Source: Quercus robur
Taxonomy: Eukaryota > Streptophyta > Magnoliopsida > Fagales > Fagaceae
Direction of reading: 5' to 3'
Assembly: GCF_932294415.1 (NCBI RefSeq)
Contig: NC_065536.1
Span: forward strand, 58,095,854-58,159,853
Length of the DNA stretch: 64,000 nt
The notes beneath the pieces are model-generated. The model was not told the origin of the DNA. It searched no databases and saw nothing but the letters and a program-made list of their open reading frames with translations. A program made the translations under genes and the position numbers. Shown here in pieces: positions 12,744 through 23,675 of the stretch. Position 1 is the first letter of the stretch, and each line of letters begins with the position of its first letter.

Positions 12744-12761
12744 ATCTATATCAATCTATAA

Positions 12762-13051
12762 TCTATATATAATTAAAAGTTAAAAAGTAGTATTTATTGT
12801 TGCTACGCTTCTGTTGTGCCACATCATTCACCTATTTCTAACACTTTCTCTTACTTTATAATTACACTTCTTTCAACATTTTCCATTCGCTTTTACATTT
12901 TTATATCCCCACTACTCTATACCTTACCCTTACAACTCCTTCAACCCTTCATTTTCCTTTTATTTGGACTATTCTTCTCCCAATTTTATTTACTATAAAA
13001 ATTTGCTATTTTCTTTTTCATTCAGTCCATATTTTGCCCACACAAAAAGAA

Positions 13052-13147
<96 letters not shown>

Positions 13148-13864
13148 TTCCTTTCAGTGGATTTTTAATTCTTTATTGTATCTTTACTTTAGGTTGATGA
13201 ATTTTGTGTTGAACTCTACTTTGGTTATCTTTTAATTTGGTTATCTTTTTTCTTTTCTTCTCTTTAATTGGTAGATGTAATCCTATGACATTATATAACA
13301 TATAATGATATAATGTTATTCAATTACATATCATGTCTTGCATAATTTTGTGTTTACAACTATACATTTTTAGATATTTTGGAAGTCAAAATTTGAGTTT
13401 ATAATCAAAATACAATCTACATGTCTATGTATTTGAATGTGTCTTTCAATTTTTTGAGTAATATCAATTCTAAATTTGTGATGAGATTTGAGTATTATGA
13501 TAATTTTTTTAAGCGAATGAGAAATTTGAACCATTAATTTGAAGCTTAAAAAAGTTTGGTTGTACCCATAAAATAGGAAAACATAACACACTATACCAAA
13601 AGTTTGAAGAATATAGACCACTTCCAAAAAGAATAATACCAATCAAACACACCCAAATTTCTCAAAAAAAAAAAAAAAAAAAAAACACCCAACATAATAG
13701 AATGATATATTTGTAGAGATAACAAGATGAAATATACTTTTAGAAATAGTTTAATTTATAAGGACAACAAATTATCTTCAGTAAATTTTAGAAAATAAAG
13801 TATACATTATTCCACATTACAAAATAATTATATATTCCCACGTATTACATGGGTCTACGACTAG
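12762..13864 (+). mobile_element. Non-autonomous Helitron-like element
   Basis: It starts TCTATATATAATTAAAAG directly after an A and ends with an imperfect hairpin (CCCACGTATTACATGGG) followed by TCTACGACTAG, then T at 13865. This is the Helitron signature (5' TC, 3' hairpin plus CTAG, A/T insertion). It is 1103 bp long, has no Rep/helicase frame and contains a long (TC)n/(TA)n microsatellite. The 5' end is chosen by resemblance to plant Helitron starts and is less certain than the 3' end. Confidence 0.68.
13055..13147. repeat. (TC)n then (TA)n compound microsatellite
   Basis: About 36 TC units (13055-13126) run straight into about ten TA units (13127-13147). It lies inside the Helitron-like element. 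It produces a spurious leucine/serine open frame. Confidence 0.95.
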
Positions 13865-14085
13865 TATATTATAAAATTTGGTTTCCCAAACTAGTAAATG
13901 CATTCTACGATAACATGTATTCATTTTCAAAGCATATTGCAATAATATGTGGCACTTTCCTACATTTAGTTAGTATTACATGTACAAACAACACCATGTG
14001 TTAAAAAATTATTTGTACATGTCAATATGTCCCTTAAATGTCTCATTTAATTGGTTTTTTTTCCCCACTTTTTTAATGCATATAA

Positions 14086-15140
14086 GGGTAGATTACAAAG
14101 TTAGTCCCTATCTTTTGTACAATTTTCAATTTGATTCTTAATCTTTCAATTATCTCAATTTGATTCCTAACATTTTTAGAGTCGTATTAATTTGGTCCAT
14201 GTTGTTATCTCTTTCATGGAAAAGTGTGATGTGCTTAGCGGAATAATAAAAAATTGTTTTTTTACACCACATTAATTGCCAACAATACTGCCACTTTAGA
14301 TTTTTTTTTTCCTTAAAAAAAAAATAAATAAAAAAGAGCAAAATTTGCATTTGTGGGTCGGATTACCCTTCCCTGAAACGATCTAAAATTTGTCAAATAC
14401 TAAAATCCCTAATTCTTAGTACACATCTTCATCTCTTCTCCCCTCATCCTCACACTCATAAACCTCAAGATCTGAAGTTGTAAAATCAGATCTGAAGTTG
14501 TAAAATCCCTATTTCATGATTTCTCTCTCTTGTGGGTTTGGTGGCTGTTGGCGAGACTTTTTTCTTTATTATTGTCACCCCTCTATTATTTTTCTTCATT
14601 TGGAATGCCCAGTCATACTTTTTTCACATTATATGAGATGTTTCCTGAGCATCCAATTGTTCATGACATTTCCATACGCATATTGGGAATCACTGCAATA
14701 AATTAGCATAGAATTCAATCATTTTAGTCTTCCTATATAAGTCCGAATGCATTCAATTTCTAAGTTTTATTCGGTAAAAAAAGGCACAAACTAGAGGTGA
14801 GTTAAGAATTCCAGCAGCAACTTTGGTTTTACACTCTTGGAAAAAGAAAGATGGGTCACTGGGTGAAATACAGGTTTGTTCTATTAAGTTTATGAAGTAA
14901 TGATGTCCGTCTCGCATGTGAATGTGAATTTTAGGGTTTTTTTTTTTATCTGACATAGCATTAAAAATAATTTTTTATTTTCCATATGATACATCAGATT
15001 TTTTTCCATCTAAAGAATAATAGTAGGAACCAAATTGATATGATACTAAAAAGGTTAGGGACTAAATTGAGACAATTGAAATGTTGGAGATCAAATTAAT
15101 AAATGATATAAAGGATAGGGACTAACTTTGTAATATACCC
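14086..15140. mobile_element. Mutator-like element with long terminal inverted repeats
   Basis: The ends are long inverted copies of about 135 bp. The left end begins gggtagattacaaagttag and the reversed right end begins gggtatattacaaagttag, with matching 'tcaatttg/agt' blocks inside. The flanking 9-mers tgcatataa (14077-14085) and tacatctaa (15141-15149) agree at 7 of 9 positions, fitting an aged 9-bp TSD as made by MULEs. No transposase frame is seen; the interior (about 14350-15000) holds only short chance frames. Confidence 0.75.
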
Positions 15141-16429
15141 TACATCTAATTTAAATCTATACACCTATAGCAAAAGAGTTAATATTTTTTATTTTGGGTC
15201 CATAATTAAACGTATAATAATTAGGAAAAAAAAAGAAATTTTTTTTATTTTTTATGAAAATGTATATGGAAATTTCCTAATGCTTATATATATTCTTTAT
15301 ATTTATTTTGGGTATTAATGATACTTTTTTTTAGAAGAGTGAGGCTTATTTTTATAATTATAAAATATCATTATTTTGACAATTACAAACTTATAATTAC
15401 ATTTGTTTCAATTACTTAAACATACAATGTCTATTCCTCCTCCCAACCTTCTCATCACCTTCCTCACCCCCACTTTATTGGTAATAAGTTTTTTCCCTTC
15501 TTCATATTTTCATATTTAAATATGTTCTCTCTTTGTCACTCTTTAGCAGCTAGCTCAAAAATAGTGTTAGGTTTCAGCTTTACATTTATGTTTTTAATTT
15601 ATACTATCTCCTCTTATTCTCTGATTTTTACAGATTATTGTCTTTATATATATAATTTATACCGACTATTGATTTTTTTAAATTGCTTTAAAATGATTGT
15701 TAGTATTATTTTGAGATTAAGGCCAATATTTTGTATTTTTGCGTTCGGATTGGTATACTCCATATTAGTCTTAATGTATTTCGAATGTTTAGATTTTGAT
15801 TTGTAGATGATATTCAGTTTTCATCTCTAATACCTTTCTCTTCCTCTCTCTAATCTTATTCTCTTATTTATTTCACTGCTTTACGTTTCACAAATTGCTC
15901 TCTAAGTATATAGAATTTATGCCAAATATTGCTTTTTTTTTTTATGCCAAATATTGATTTCTGTAAGCGTGTACTTACTAAATTGCATGTTTAACCTTTG
16001 GAGTAAGGAAAGATGTTGATGTGCGTTGCACTTGTTATTAGTTTTCTCCAATATTTAAATAGTTTTTCTAGCAAAAATTTGTAATCTTTAGCATTTTATT
16101 TATAGAAAAAACTGAAAGACAACAAGAATGTGATTTGAACAAACTATATGTATTTAAGAATTTTAAAAATCTATGCCATAGTGATTGATATATAAGCATA
16201 TTTCACACACTCAAAAATCCAAATTTTGTTTCATGCCAGCTTGGTGTGCATGAAATGCACATTGTCATATGGTGCACAACGCCAAAAAAAAAAACTATTA
16301 AATTTATTATAGTTGACAAAATAATAATAGAATGTGATAAAATTTTAAAATAAAGAAAAAAAAAAAAAAGGAAGCATATTACTTAATAATATTTGATATT
16401 TGATGGTATTAATGATATTTTCTTTTTTG
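15141..16429. other. Intergenic, no gene seen
   Basis: AT-rich DNA with T-rich low-complexity runs and short open frames (such as 15522-15806) that have no recognisable domain. A weak hairpin near 16020 (gtgcgttgcac) resembles a worn Helitron 3' end but lacks a clean CTAG. Confidence 0.5.
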
Positions 16430-16643
16430 GTAAACTACATATTTGGACTTTAATTTTTATGTTGTTTATCAATTTGGTTCCTAACTTTTGGAATGTATTA
16501 ATATAGTCTCTAACCTTTTAATATTATTTCAAAAAGGTCCGAGTCGTTAAATGGTGGATGAAAAAAATATGATATGGTCTTATTAAAATTTTTTTTTGCC
16601 ACATAACCTGCCACCTGGGCTTCATTAAATATTAAAAAAATTA
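16430..16643 (+). mobile_element. One arm of a long-TIR (Mutator-like) element
   Basis: The repeated phrases 'tcaatttggttcctaac', 'tagtctctaacctttt' and a gtggatg(g)aaaa block match the arm type seen at 14086 and 60785. No opposite arm is found nearby. The arm runs up to the LTR fragment at 16644, so it appears interrupted or deleted. Confidence 0.5.
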
Positions 16644-16850
16644 TGCACCCATACGTCTCCTCGGACCGAGTATTCCGTGGACATAAAGGAGATAGTCTTA
16701 CGTTTAGACTGCTGTATGGCATACAATTAACTAACGTTCACTTCGTCCAACCCTAGTTCTGTAACCCGCTCTCTACAAATTCATTGTCTAGGGTCCTTTA
16801 GGCCAGAACCACTTACTTGCTAGGCCTGAGCCCCAAAAACCGACCCTACA
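16644..16850 (-). mobile_element. LTR fragment, minus orientation
   Basis: On the minus strand it begins TGTAGGGTCGG and contains 'aatttgtagag' in the same position as the other LTRs of this window, plus a CCGAGG-like motif. At about 207 bp it is far shorter than the 760-810 bp copies, so it is a fossil remnant. Confidence 0.5.
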
Positions 16851-17030
16851 ATTATTATTATATAAAAATAGCTTTTATATGGGCTTGACCTTTATAACTC
16901 AATTGATATATTTTTTTTAGTGTTTCTAATAGAAACATTTTAAATATTACATCTCCTATCTACTAATAATTAAAAAGAAAAGTAAAGAAAAAAGAACATA
17001 TACTATTCCTATATGTATATATTCACATTA

Positions 17031-17065
<35 letters not shown>

Positions 17066-18018
17066 TCACATATAATGTAAGTAGGTCATATGTTACATCA
17101 TTACGTGAGATATCACCTCAAGAAAAAGAGCATGAGAACACTTGCCTCCAAAATACCAACGCATGCGCAACCTACAAGCTACACCATCATTCCAATTCGT
17201 TTTACTTGAATCAATAATTCATTATAAAGTGTCAACAAAGGATAGAATTTAAAAAGACCAATTGTCCCATTTTTTTTTTTTTTTTCTAACTAAACAACTA
17301 ATTAAATCATGGGTAAAGTAGTCATTCCACTAGCAAGTTATTTATTAATTAATGTAATATACTCTCCAATATGAAGCTCCAAAAGATTGGAGAGTACGAT
17401 GAAGGAAAGGAGAATATGACTCAGAATCTGCTATTCTAGCTATCCTTTTGTTCACTGGTTCTGGTTTAACACAAGTTATGGTTATTATTATTACATTCGA
17501 AAAGCTGGTATTGCCATATTTCACCTTCCTTAGTGGGAAAACAAATGATTATCTAAGAATGAAGAAAAAGGGAATTAGAACTAGCATCAATAATTTTTTG
17601 CCATTTGGAACTAAAAGTGAGGTATTAGATGCCGAACATATAATTAGCTTGAGAACTGCTTATCTAGTTTTTTACTAAAAATCTTTTATTTAAAGTGTGC
17701 TAAAATATATCTATACTTTGGTATAAATAAAAAATAAATAAAAAAGTGGAAAAAATTAAAGTTTTAAAAAGTTATACATAAAATCTAAAAGCTAAATCCT
17801 GAACTTATAAACTGATTCCAGGCAAACATGAAGATATAAGCAATAAGTTGAACTTAAAGTATCATATGATATTTTGCTCGGTTGGGATATACTTATAAGC
17901 TAGCTTATTGTTTATTTTATTTTATACTATTTGTGAGTTCCAAATGATCATTTACTTATTTTATTTAATTTTTATTTATTTCTCCTACTATTATTGGATC
18001 GCATGTGAATCACCTATT
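16851..18018. other. Intergenic, no gene seen
   Basis: AT-rich, with a (TA)n run near 17035-17060 and, at about 17690-17830, sequence resembling the interior of the MITE family at 31419-31583. The 76-residue frame at 17448-17678 has one hydrophobic stretch but no recognisable domain. Confidence 0.45.
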
Positions 18019-18023
18019 TATTT

Positions 18024-18829
18024 TGTAAGGACTGAAATTAGATTGGACCCAATATAGGATTGGATTTTAGTCCAAGAAGCCCAAACAATAAATTTGTAGA
18101 GCGTGGATGAAAGAACTAGATCTACTCCAAAAGAAAAATGATAAAATTTGCTAATTTAAGGCTATTAAATACAAGTAAGATGAGAAAGTCTATCCTCGAA
18201 GTGGCCTGAGGAGCTTATATTATATTGTCTTGTTGATCAACAAAGTTACAAGAGTTCACATTCTTATCCTCAAAACTGCTTGATTTCTTCTCCGATCTCT
18301 TTTTTAGTACATCTTCCCATGCTATATACTACAATCTTGGTATCATCCTTACCATACACGTGTAGGTTAGATTCTGAAAACTCTTTCCTGTCCCATCCAA
18401 CACCTCCCAGAACCATCAACTAGTAGCTGTAAGGCTGCTTGACCACTGTTTAGGCATCACCTCCACATTAATGCAACTAGAGAGTTAGTTGGGAGGCATT
18501 TAATGCGGAGGTAGCAGCTTTTTGAAGATATTTATTAGCCTTCTCCTTTTTTACCCCTTGTCCATCGTCCAACTCTCAGTTGTGATGTAACTTCAAAGAA
18601 AGTCTGTGATGATACGGCACTCTTACTAACCTCGGACCCTTGTTGCCGAGGTGGCTTTTCTCCTCGGACATTCGTTGGGCTTATCTCATATTATCTCTAC
18701 TTTTCTCTTTATTCCTTTTCCCCTTTTAATCTTATCTGGACATCCTCAGATTAGCTAATGTCTTCGGATTGGACTATAGGCCCAGTTAGTACAGCCTTAA
18801 CAGTACCTCCTGATTAACTGGCCCCCACA
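18024..18829 (+). mobile_element. Solo LTR with 5-bp TSD
   Basis: The 806-bp sequence begins TGTAAGGACTG and ends GGCCCCCACA, giving canonical TG...CA termini. It is flanked by the perfect 5-bp direct repeat TATTT (18019-18023 and 18830-18834). No second LTR or coding interior is adjacent, so it is a solo LTR left by recombination, a fossil. It contains the family blocks 'aatttgtagagcgtg', 'aatgcggagg' and several CCTCGGAC motifs. Superfamily (Copia or Gypsy) cannot be assigned without the interior. Confidence 0.85.
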
Positions 18830-18834
18830 TATTT

Positions 18835-18963
18835 TATTTAACTTTTACTTTTTATCTACAATACTTTTAACAAAATGCTAGAAAAACTATTCCAAACATA
18901 ATCGATTATGAATGTCACAAACAAATTTAGCATATGTTATTCATCTTCAACTTCTACATGATT

Positions 18964-18999
<36 letters not shown>

Positions 19000-20079
19000 C
19001 TACATGATTTTAAATTTCAAATAAAATAGTCTTCTGAAATGGAAATTGGCAAAGAGATTGCAGTACGGAATAGAAAATTTTAATCTTTTAGAGATTATAT
19101 TTTTTGTTGGCGTGATTCTTCTCGGTCCCATTTGTGCCATTATTGTTGGGGAAAAATTTACACAAACAGTGTGGGCCTCATGGTTGAACAAATGTGTGGA
19201 GCTAATCCCTTTTGTGAAGGCCCAAAACAGTGCTCCAGGACTACCTTAACAGTTGCTTTTCTTGTTGCATGTAAATTTTCTTCCTTTTTAAGTCCCCACT
19301 CCCCACTTCCAGTCAATGATACCATCCATCAAGGACATCACATAACACTTTCTTCCTTTTGTTTTAATTTTTCGCAATCGATTGGTGAAAAATGGTACCC
19401 CTATCACATTCTACACAGTACGAAGATGGTGAAAGAGAATAACGTTAATTACAAAACTTACAATGTTACAAGAATCAAGACTCCGCTGAGATTTAATGGA
19501 GATTTCTCAAATAATTGTCCCTATCCTCCAAGAAATATCTGCAATGTATAAGTATAGAATAACCACCTAATGGTACGAGTATCAATGTCACTACAAAGGA
19601 GATAAGATAAAGATGGGTCCGACAGTCTTTATGATGGCTGTCCAGAGAATATCACAGATATTTTGAGTTTATATTAACCCTTCCATCCTATTCCTTGAAG
19701 TTAATTAATTACAGTTGAAAAGATAATACTATTTCTATTACATTAACTATTACAATTATATGATCAATTGATGATGATTGAATTTAATTGAAAAACTTAA
19801 AATACAACGAAGTGACGAACTATATCTACGTGTCCTTTCTTCTACCAAAAGTTTCGAGAAAATATAATTCAAAATTTAATATTATAAAAATTCATAGTGT
19901 AATGTAATAATTCAAAGTATAGTAACAAAAGGTTATTTAACAAGAAAAAAAACAAAAGGGTTAAAATCATGTGTAATATAATCTAACCAATATATATTTT
20001 TATTAATGGATGATTATTGTTAGAATGCATGAGAGAGAGAGGATGCATAAATTATATGGTTTAACTCAACACTTACGTC
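18835..20079. other. Intergenic, unassigned frames
   Basis: Contains a long A tract (about 18970-18995). Two overlapping plus-strand frames (19046-19249 and 19132-19551, the latter 139 codons with several cysteines) match no family I know. They have no convincing splice context or domain, and I do not call a gene. Confidence 0.4.
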
Positions 20080-20256
20080 TAGGGGTGTGTAGCCAACCCG
20101 CTAAGCCGCCAAAACTGACCCGACCCGACCCACCTGTCGGGTTGGGTCGGTTTTTAGGCCTTGGTGGGTTGGGTCGGTTTTTAGGCCTTGGTGGGTTGGC
20201 TTGGGTTATAAAATTTCAAACCCACCAAATCCAATCCGACCCATCCATATATTTAA

Positions 20257-20290
<34 letters not shown>

Positions 20291-20649
20291 ATATTATATA
20301 ATTAATAAATTTTTTAAAATAACCAGCTTTTCCTATCCTATATAAAAGTCAATTAGTTCTCATAAACCCTAGTAAATTATTATTGTTGTTTAGTTATTAG
20401 TGTTGTTTGCCTGTTACATTGATACTAATCTTTGGGTTTTTTTAATATATTTATATTTATATTTTTTTTACTCAATTTAATAATAATAATAATAAAATTT
20501 GTTTAACCCATGGATTCAACCCAACCCATATGGGTTGGGTTGGGCTTATGTTATGGGTTGGGTTAGGTTGAATTTTTTTTTATCCACCATGTTAGGTTGG
20601 ATCAAAAAATCCTCTCAACCCGACCCATTCCGACCCATGCACACTCGAC
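20080..20649. mobile_element. hAT-like element with GGGTTGG-rich ends, no TSD seen
   Basis: The left end TAGGGGTGTGTAGCCAACCC and the reversed right end (tcgagtgtgcatgggtcgg) are loosely inverted. The subterminal zones (20090-20230 and 20500-20640) are built of GACCC/GGGTT repeats, as in the three hAT-like elements with clear TSDs. No matching flanking 8-mer is visible. The interior holds a (TA)n run at 20258-20290. Confidence 0.55.
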
Positions 20650-21242
20650 GACAGAATATAGTTGGACTTGGCGTGACATCTTTAACAACTTGAAAAAAAA
20701 AAAACTTTATCCTTGTTTGGGGAGTTTATTTTCATTAATTTATTAGGCTTTAAAAATGTAACTGTACCTTAAAAAAAGAGTTAAACATTATACAAACTGT
20801 TCATAAACTAAGTAAGAATTTATTCTTGAAATTGTCTGAATTTTTTTAAGTAACGTGTTGGGACAAGTGGAAATGGTGATTGATGTTATGTTCCAATAGA
20901 ATGGATATGGAGATGGATTAAAGTTAAGACTATCCCACACTCCGTAGTCCCCACTCTCCCCACTTTTATCTTTAGGATTGTTAATTTGCCATTTCCCAAA
21001 CTAGGCTTAGGAATAGGATAGTCAGTATCTTGCTATCAATATTTGTTTTCATTCATCAATAAAGCATGTTATCAAAGAAAAAAAAATGCATGTCAGTTTA
21101 CAACGTGAGACTTAAAAGGAAGTAGAGAACCATAAGTTTTATGCCTTCCTCTTCCTCCCAATACTGAATTGAGTTTTAGGCTTTAGCTGATGTGATTCAA
21201 ATTTCCCTTCCTTCAAGTTATAGCACCTCAAGATTAAACAGA
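20650..21242. other. 5' flank of the third transporter gene
   Basis: AT-rich flank with no element or gene recognised. No clear TATA box could be assigned. Confidence 0.5.
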
Positions 21243-23675
21243 ATGTTCCAGGGTAAGGGCGTGACACTGATCATGGTCACTGTGGAGTGCTTGGATGTGG
21301 GCTTAAACACTATTAGCAAAGCTGCTATGACTGGAGGGATGAGTGATTTCATCTTTGTTACATATTCTAATTCCATAGCTATCTTTTTTCTTCTCTTATC
21401 TTGCCTCATCTTTTACAGGTGAACTTAACTGTTTCAAGTTTCAACTCTCTTCCAACAATTAGCCCTGGTTTTGTCTCTCTTAAGGTACTTACTATAATTT
21501 TGTTCACTGACAGAAAAAAGTCTCTCCCTCCACTCACATGGGGCATAGTCGGTGGAGTGTTTCTTGTTGCCTTGTTAAGGTAGCCATTTTTTCATTCAAC
21601 TTAAGTATTAGTATTTATGTCAAGTAAGAAATTAACAAAGAATATGATTTTAGTTGAATAAAATGAGGGAAAAGAATACATGTGACACACCCTAACTAGT
21701 TTGTTGAGAATTCATAACTGACCCTAAAATGATAAAAGGACTAAAGCTTGGTTGTTGTTGTTGTCGTCTGTCTTTGTGGGAATAGTGAGCTGGTTATTTG
21801 TGTTTTTCAAAATTTTAATTTTGATGTATGACGAGGAGAATGGTTGCAGTTCTACTGTACAGATGCTTAAAGCTTTTGGGATAGGTTATAGCTCTCCCAC
21901 TATGTCCTCAGTTATGTCTGATTTACTCCCAGCTTTTACTTTTGTTCTTGCCGTCATCTGCAGGTGCACTTCTTAATTCCCTTGCCTTCAGCTCTGGAAT
22001 TCTTGTTTTGGTTTTGTTTCTGTTTATATATGGCAATTGATAAGCCTTAAATCAAATGGGTGTTATAGGTTTGAAAAACTAGACTTAAGACTTAGAGGTA
22101 GTCGGGCCAGGAGTATTGGTACCATTGTATCAATCACAGGAGCTTTAATTGTCACTCTCTACAAAGGCCTACCAATTTCAATTGCTTCATTACCTGAGAA
22201 AGTGGTCAGTGGTGAGCTTCTTTCCCCCCTCCACTCAAACTGGATCCTAGGGGGTTTTTGCTCTGCATCTGCTTACTTTTTGCTTGCAGTGACATACATT
22301 GTACAGGTAAAAGTAAAACATACACAAACAAATCCATACCAAAAGAAATACCATATGCCTTTTTAACAGCATTGTATACTATATCTCAAGATATTAACTG
22401 GTTTTTTTTTTGGTTCTTTCTAGACATGGGTTGTTAGGGACTACCCTGCAGAGCTTATGTTTTCACTCATTCGTTGTACCTTTGTGACCATCCTATCTGC
22501 CATCATCTCTCTTATTTTAGAGAATGATCCAAATGCTTGGAAATTGAACTTTGATATGGAATTGATAGCTGTAGTGTACTCGGTAAGCAAAAATTAGACC
22601 CTGTTAATTTTGACACTAAGGTTTTGTTGTTGTTGTTGTTGTTGCAATCCTGTCCATCATTGCAGCTTATAGCTAATGACTTACCAATTGCCATATGGCT
22701 TAATCTCCAGGCACTGTTTGCAATTACAATTCGAACCAGTGTTCATCTATGGGCATGTCACAAGAAGGGTCCTGTCTATGTTGCCATGTTTAAGCCACTT
22801 GGTATAGTCATTGCAGTTGTGATGGGGGTTACTTACCTTGGGGATACTCTTTATCTTGGAAGGTATAATTCTTAATATAGATAATAGATGTATGCTTAAA
22901 GTATGACCAGAATTTTGGACATTTGGATAATAAATTAAGAATATTTAGTCTAGTTAAACGTATAAGCTAGCTAAAACTGATTCCTCGCCGATCATAAAAA
23001 GAAAATATTAAGAGGTGTAAAGTAATTGAGTTGCTTACAAGCATGTCATTCTGGATTGATATAAAGTCAACTTCAAAGAAAGAAGAGTTCTCTACAAGTT
23101 TACAACCACCGAATTCTTCATTGACGAAGAATTCACACCCCTCTCACATGGAAATTTCACTTGGCCCCACTGCAACCCAAAAATAAGAAGGGTGTAAAAT
23201 TTTTCAATAATGGTACTACGCACTTTCATAAATTTCACAACAACTGTCCTATGTGATAGACTGTGATCGATTGTTAGTCACTGCTTTTTTTTCCCACTAT
23301 TCACTGTCTGTAAAGTAGGACAGCTGTGACAAAGTGTGTGTTACTAGCAAACTATGTTGCGAAAAAGAAACTATATGAAGAAAAGTAAGTCGCAAAGGTC
23401 TTGATGGAAAATGCAATACCATCATAGATACAGAGTTGATATATCTACTTCATACACCATTTCTGTTTTTCCAAGACATGGAATTTGATATATTATTGTT
23501 CAACTAAATGATGTGCAGTGTGGTTGGAGCGGCTATTATAGTACTTGGGTTTTATGCCGTGCTATGGGGGCAAGCCCAAGAAGAGGTGGTGATTGAACAC
23601 CATCCAATTACTAGTAGCTATGAGTCATCCTCTCCTAATGCCCCTCTTTTGCAGAACAATGGCACTGAAGTGTAG
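21243..23675 (+). CDS. WAT1-related (UMAMIT/EamA) transporter, gene 3 of array
   Basis: Seven exons: 21243-21418, 21514-21579, 21850-21963, 22069-22306, 22424-22582, 22711-22862, 23519-23675; 1062 nt, 353 aa. The ATG at 21243 is chosen because it places the [10 protein letters not shown] segment as in the paralogues and no upstream in-frame ATG exists. Features in order are KAAMTGGMS, a first EamA half with FGIGYSSPT and [10 protein letters not shown], a KLDLR segment, TLYKGLP, a [11 protein letters not shown] exon 5 with LENDPNAW, then KKGPVYVA and LGDTLYLG and a WGQAQEE tail. Exons 2, 3, 5 and 6 match the other copies in length; exons 1, 4 and 7 are each 3 nt longer than in genes 1 and 2. 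It is predicted to be a ten-helix solute carrier. Introns are compact except intron 6 (656 nt), which carries a small MITE-like inverted repeat at 23218-23345. Confidence 0.9.
23218..23345. mobile_element. Small MITE-like inverted repeat in intron 6 of gene 3
   Basis: The left end tactacgcactttcataa and the reversed right end (tagtaacacacactttgtca) are related, and both arms carry an 'actgtccta/gctgtccta' block. It is 128 bp with no coding content. The TSD is not clear. Confidence 0.5.

Noticed and set aside
12964-13197. 77-codon plus frame
   Set aside because: Most of it is the translation of the (TC)n/(TA)n microsatellite; no domain.
20010-20291. 93-codon plus frame with repeated GLGRFLGLGG
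   Set aside because: Translation of GGGTCGG-type arrays inside the hAT-like element, not a glycine-rich protein gene.
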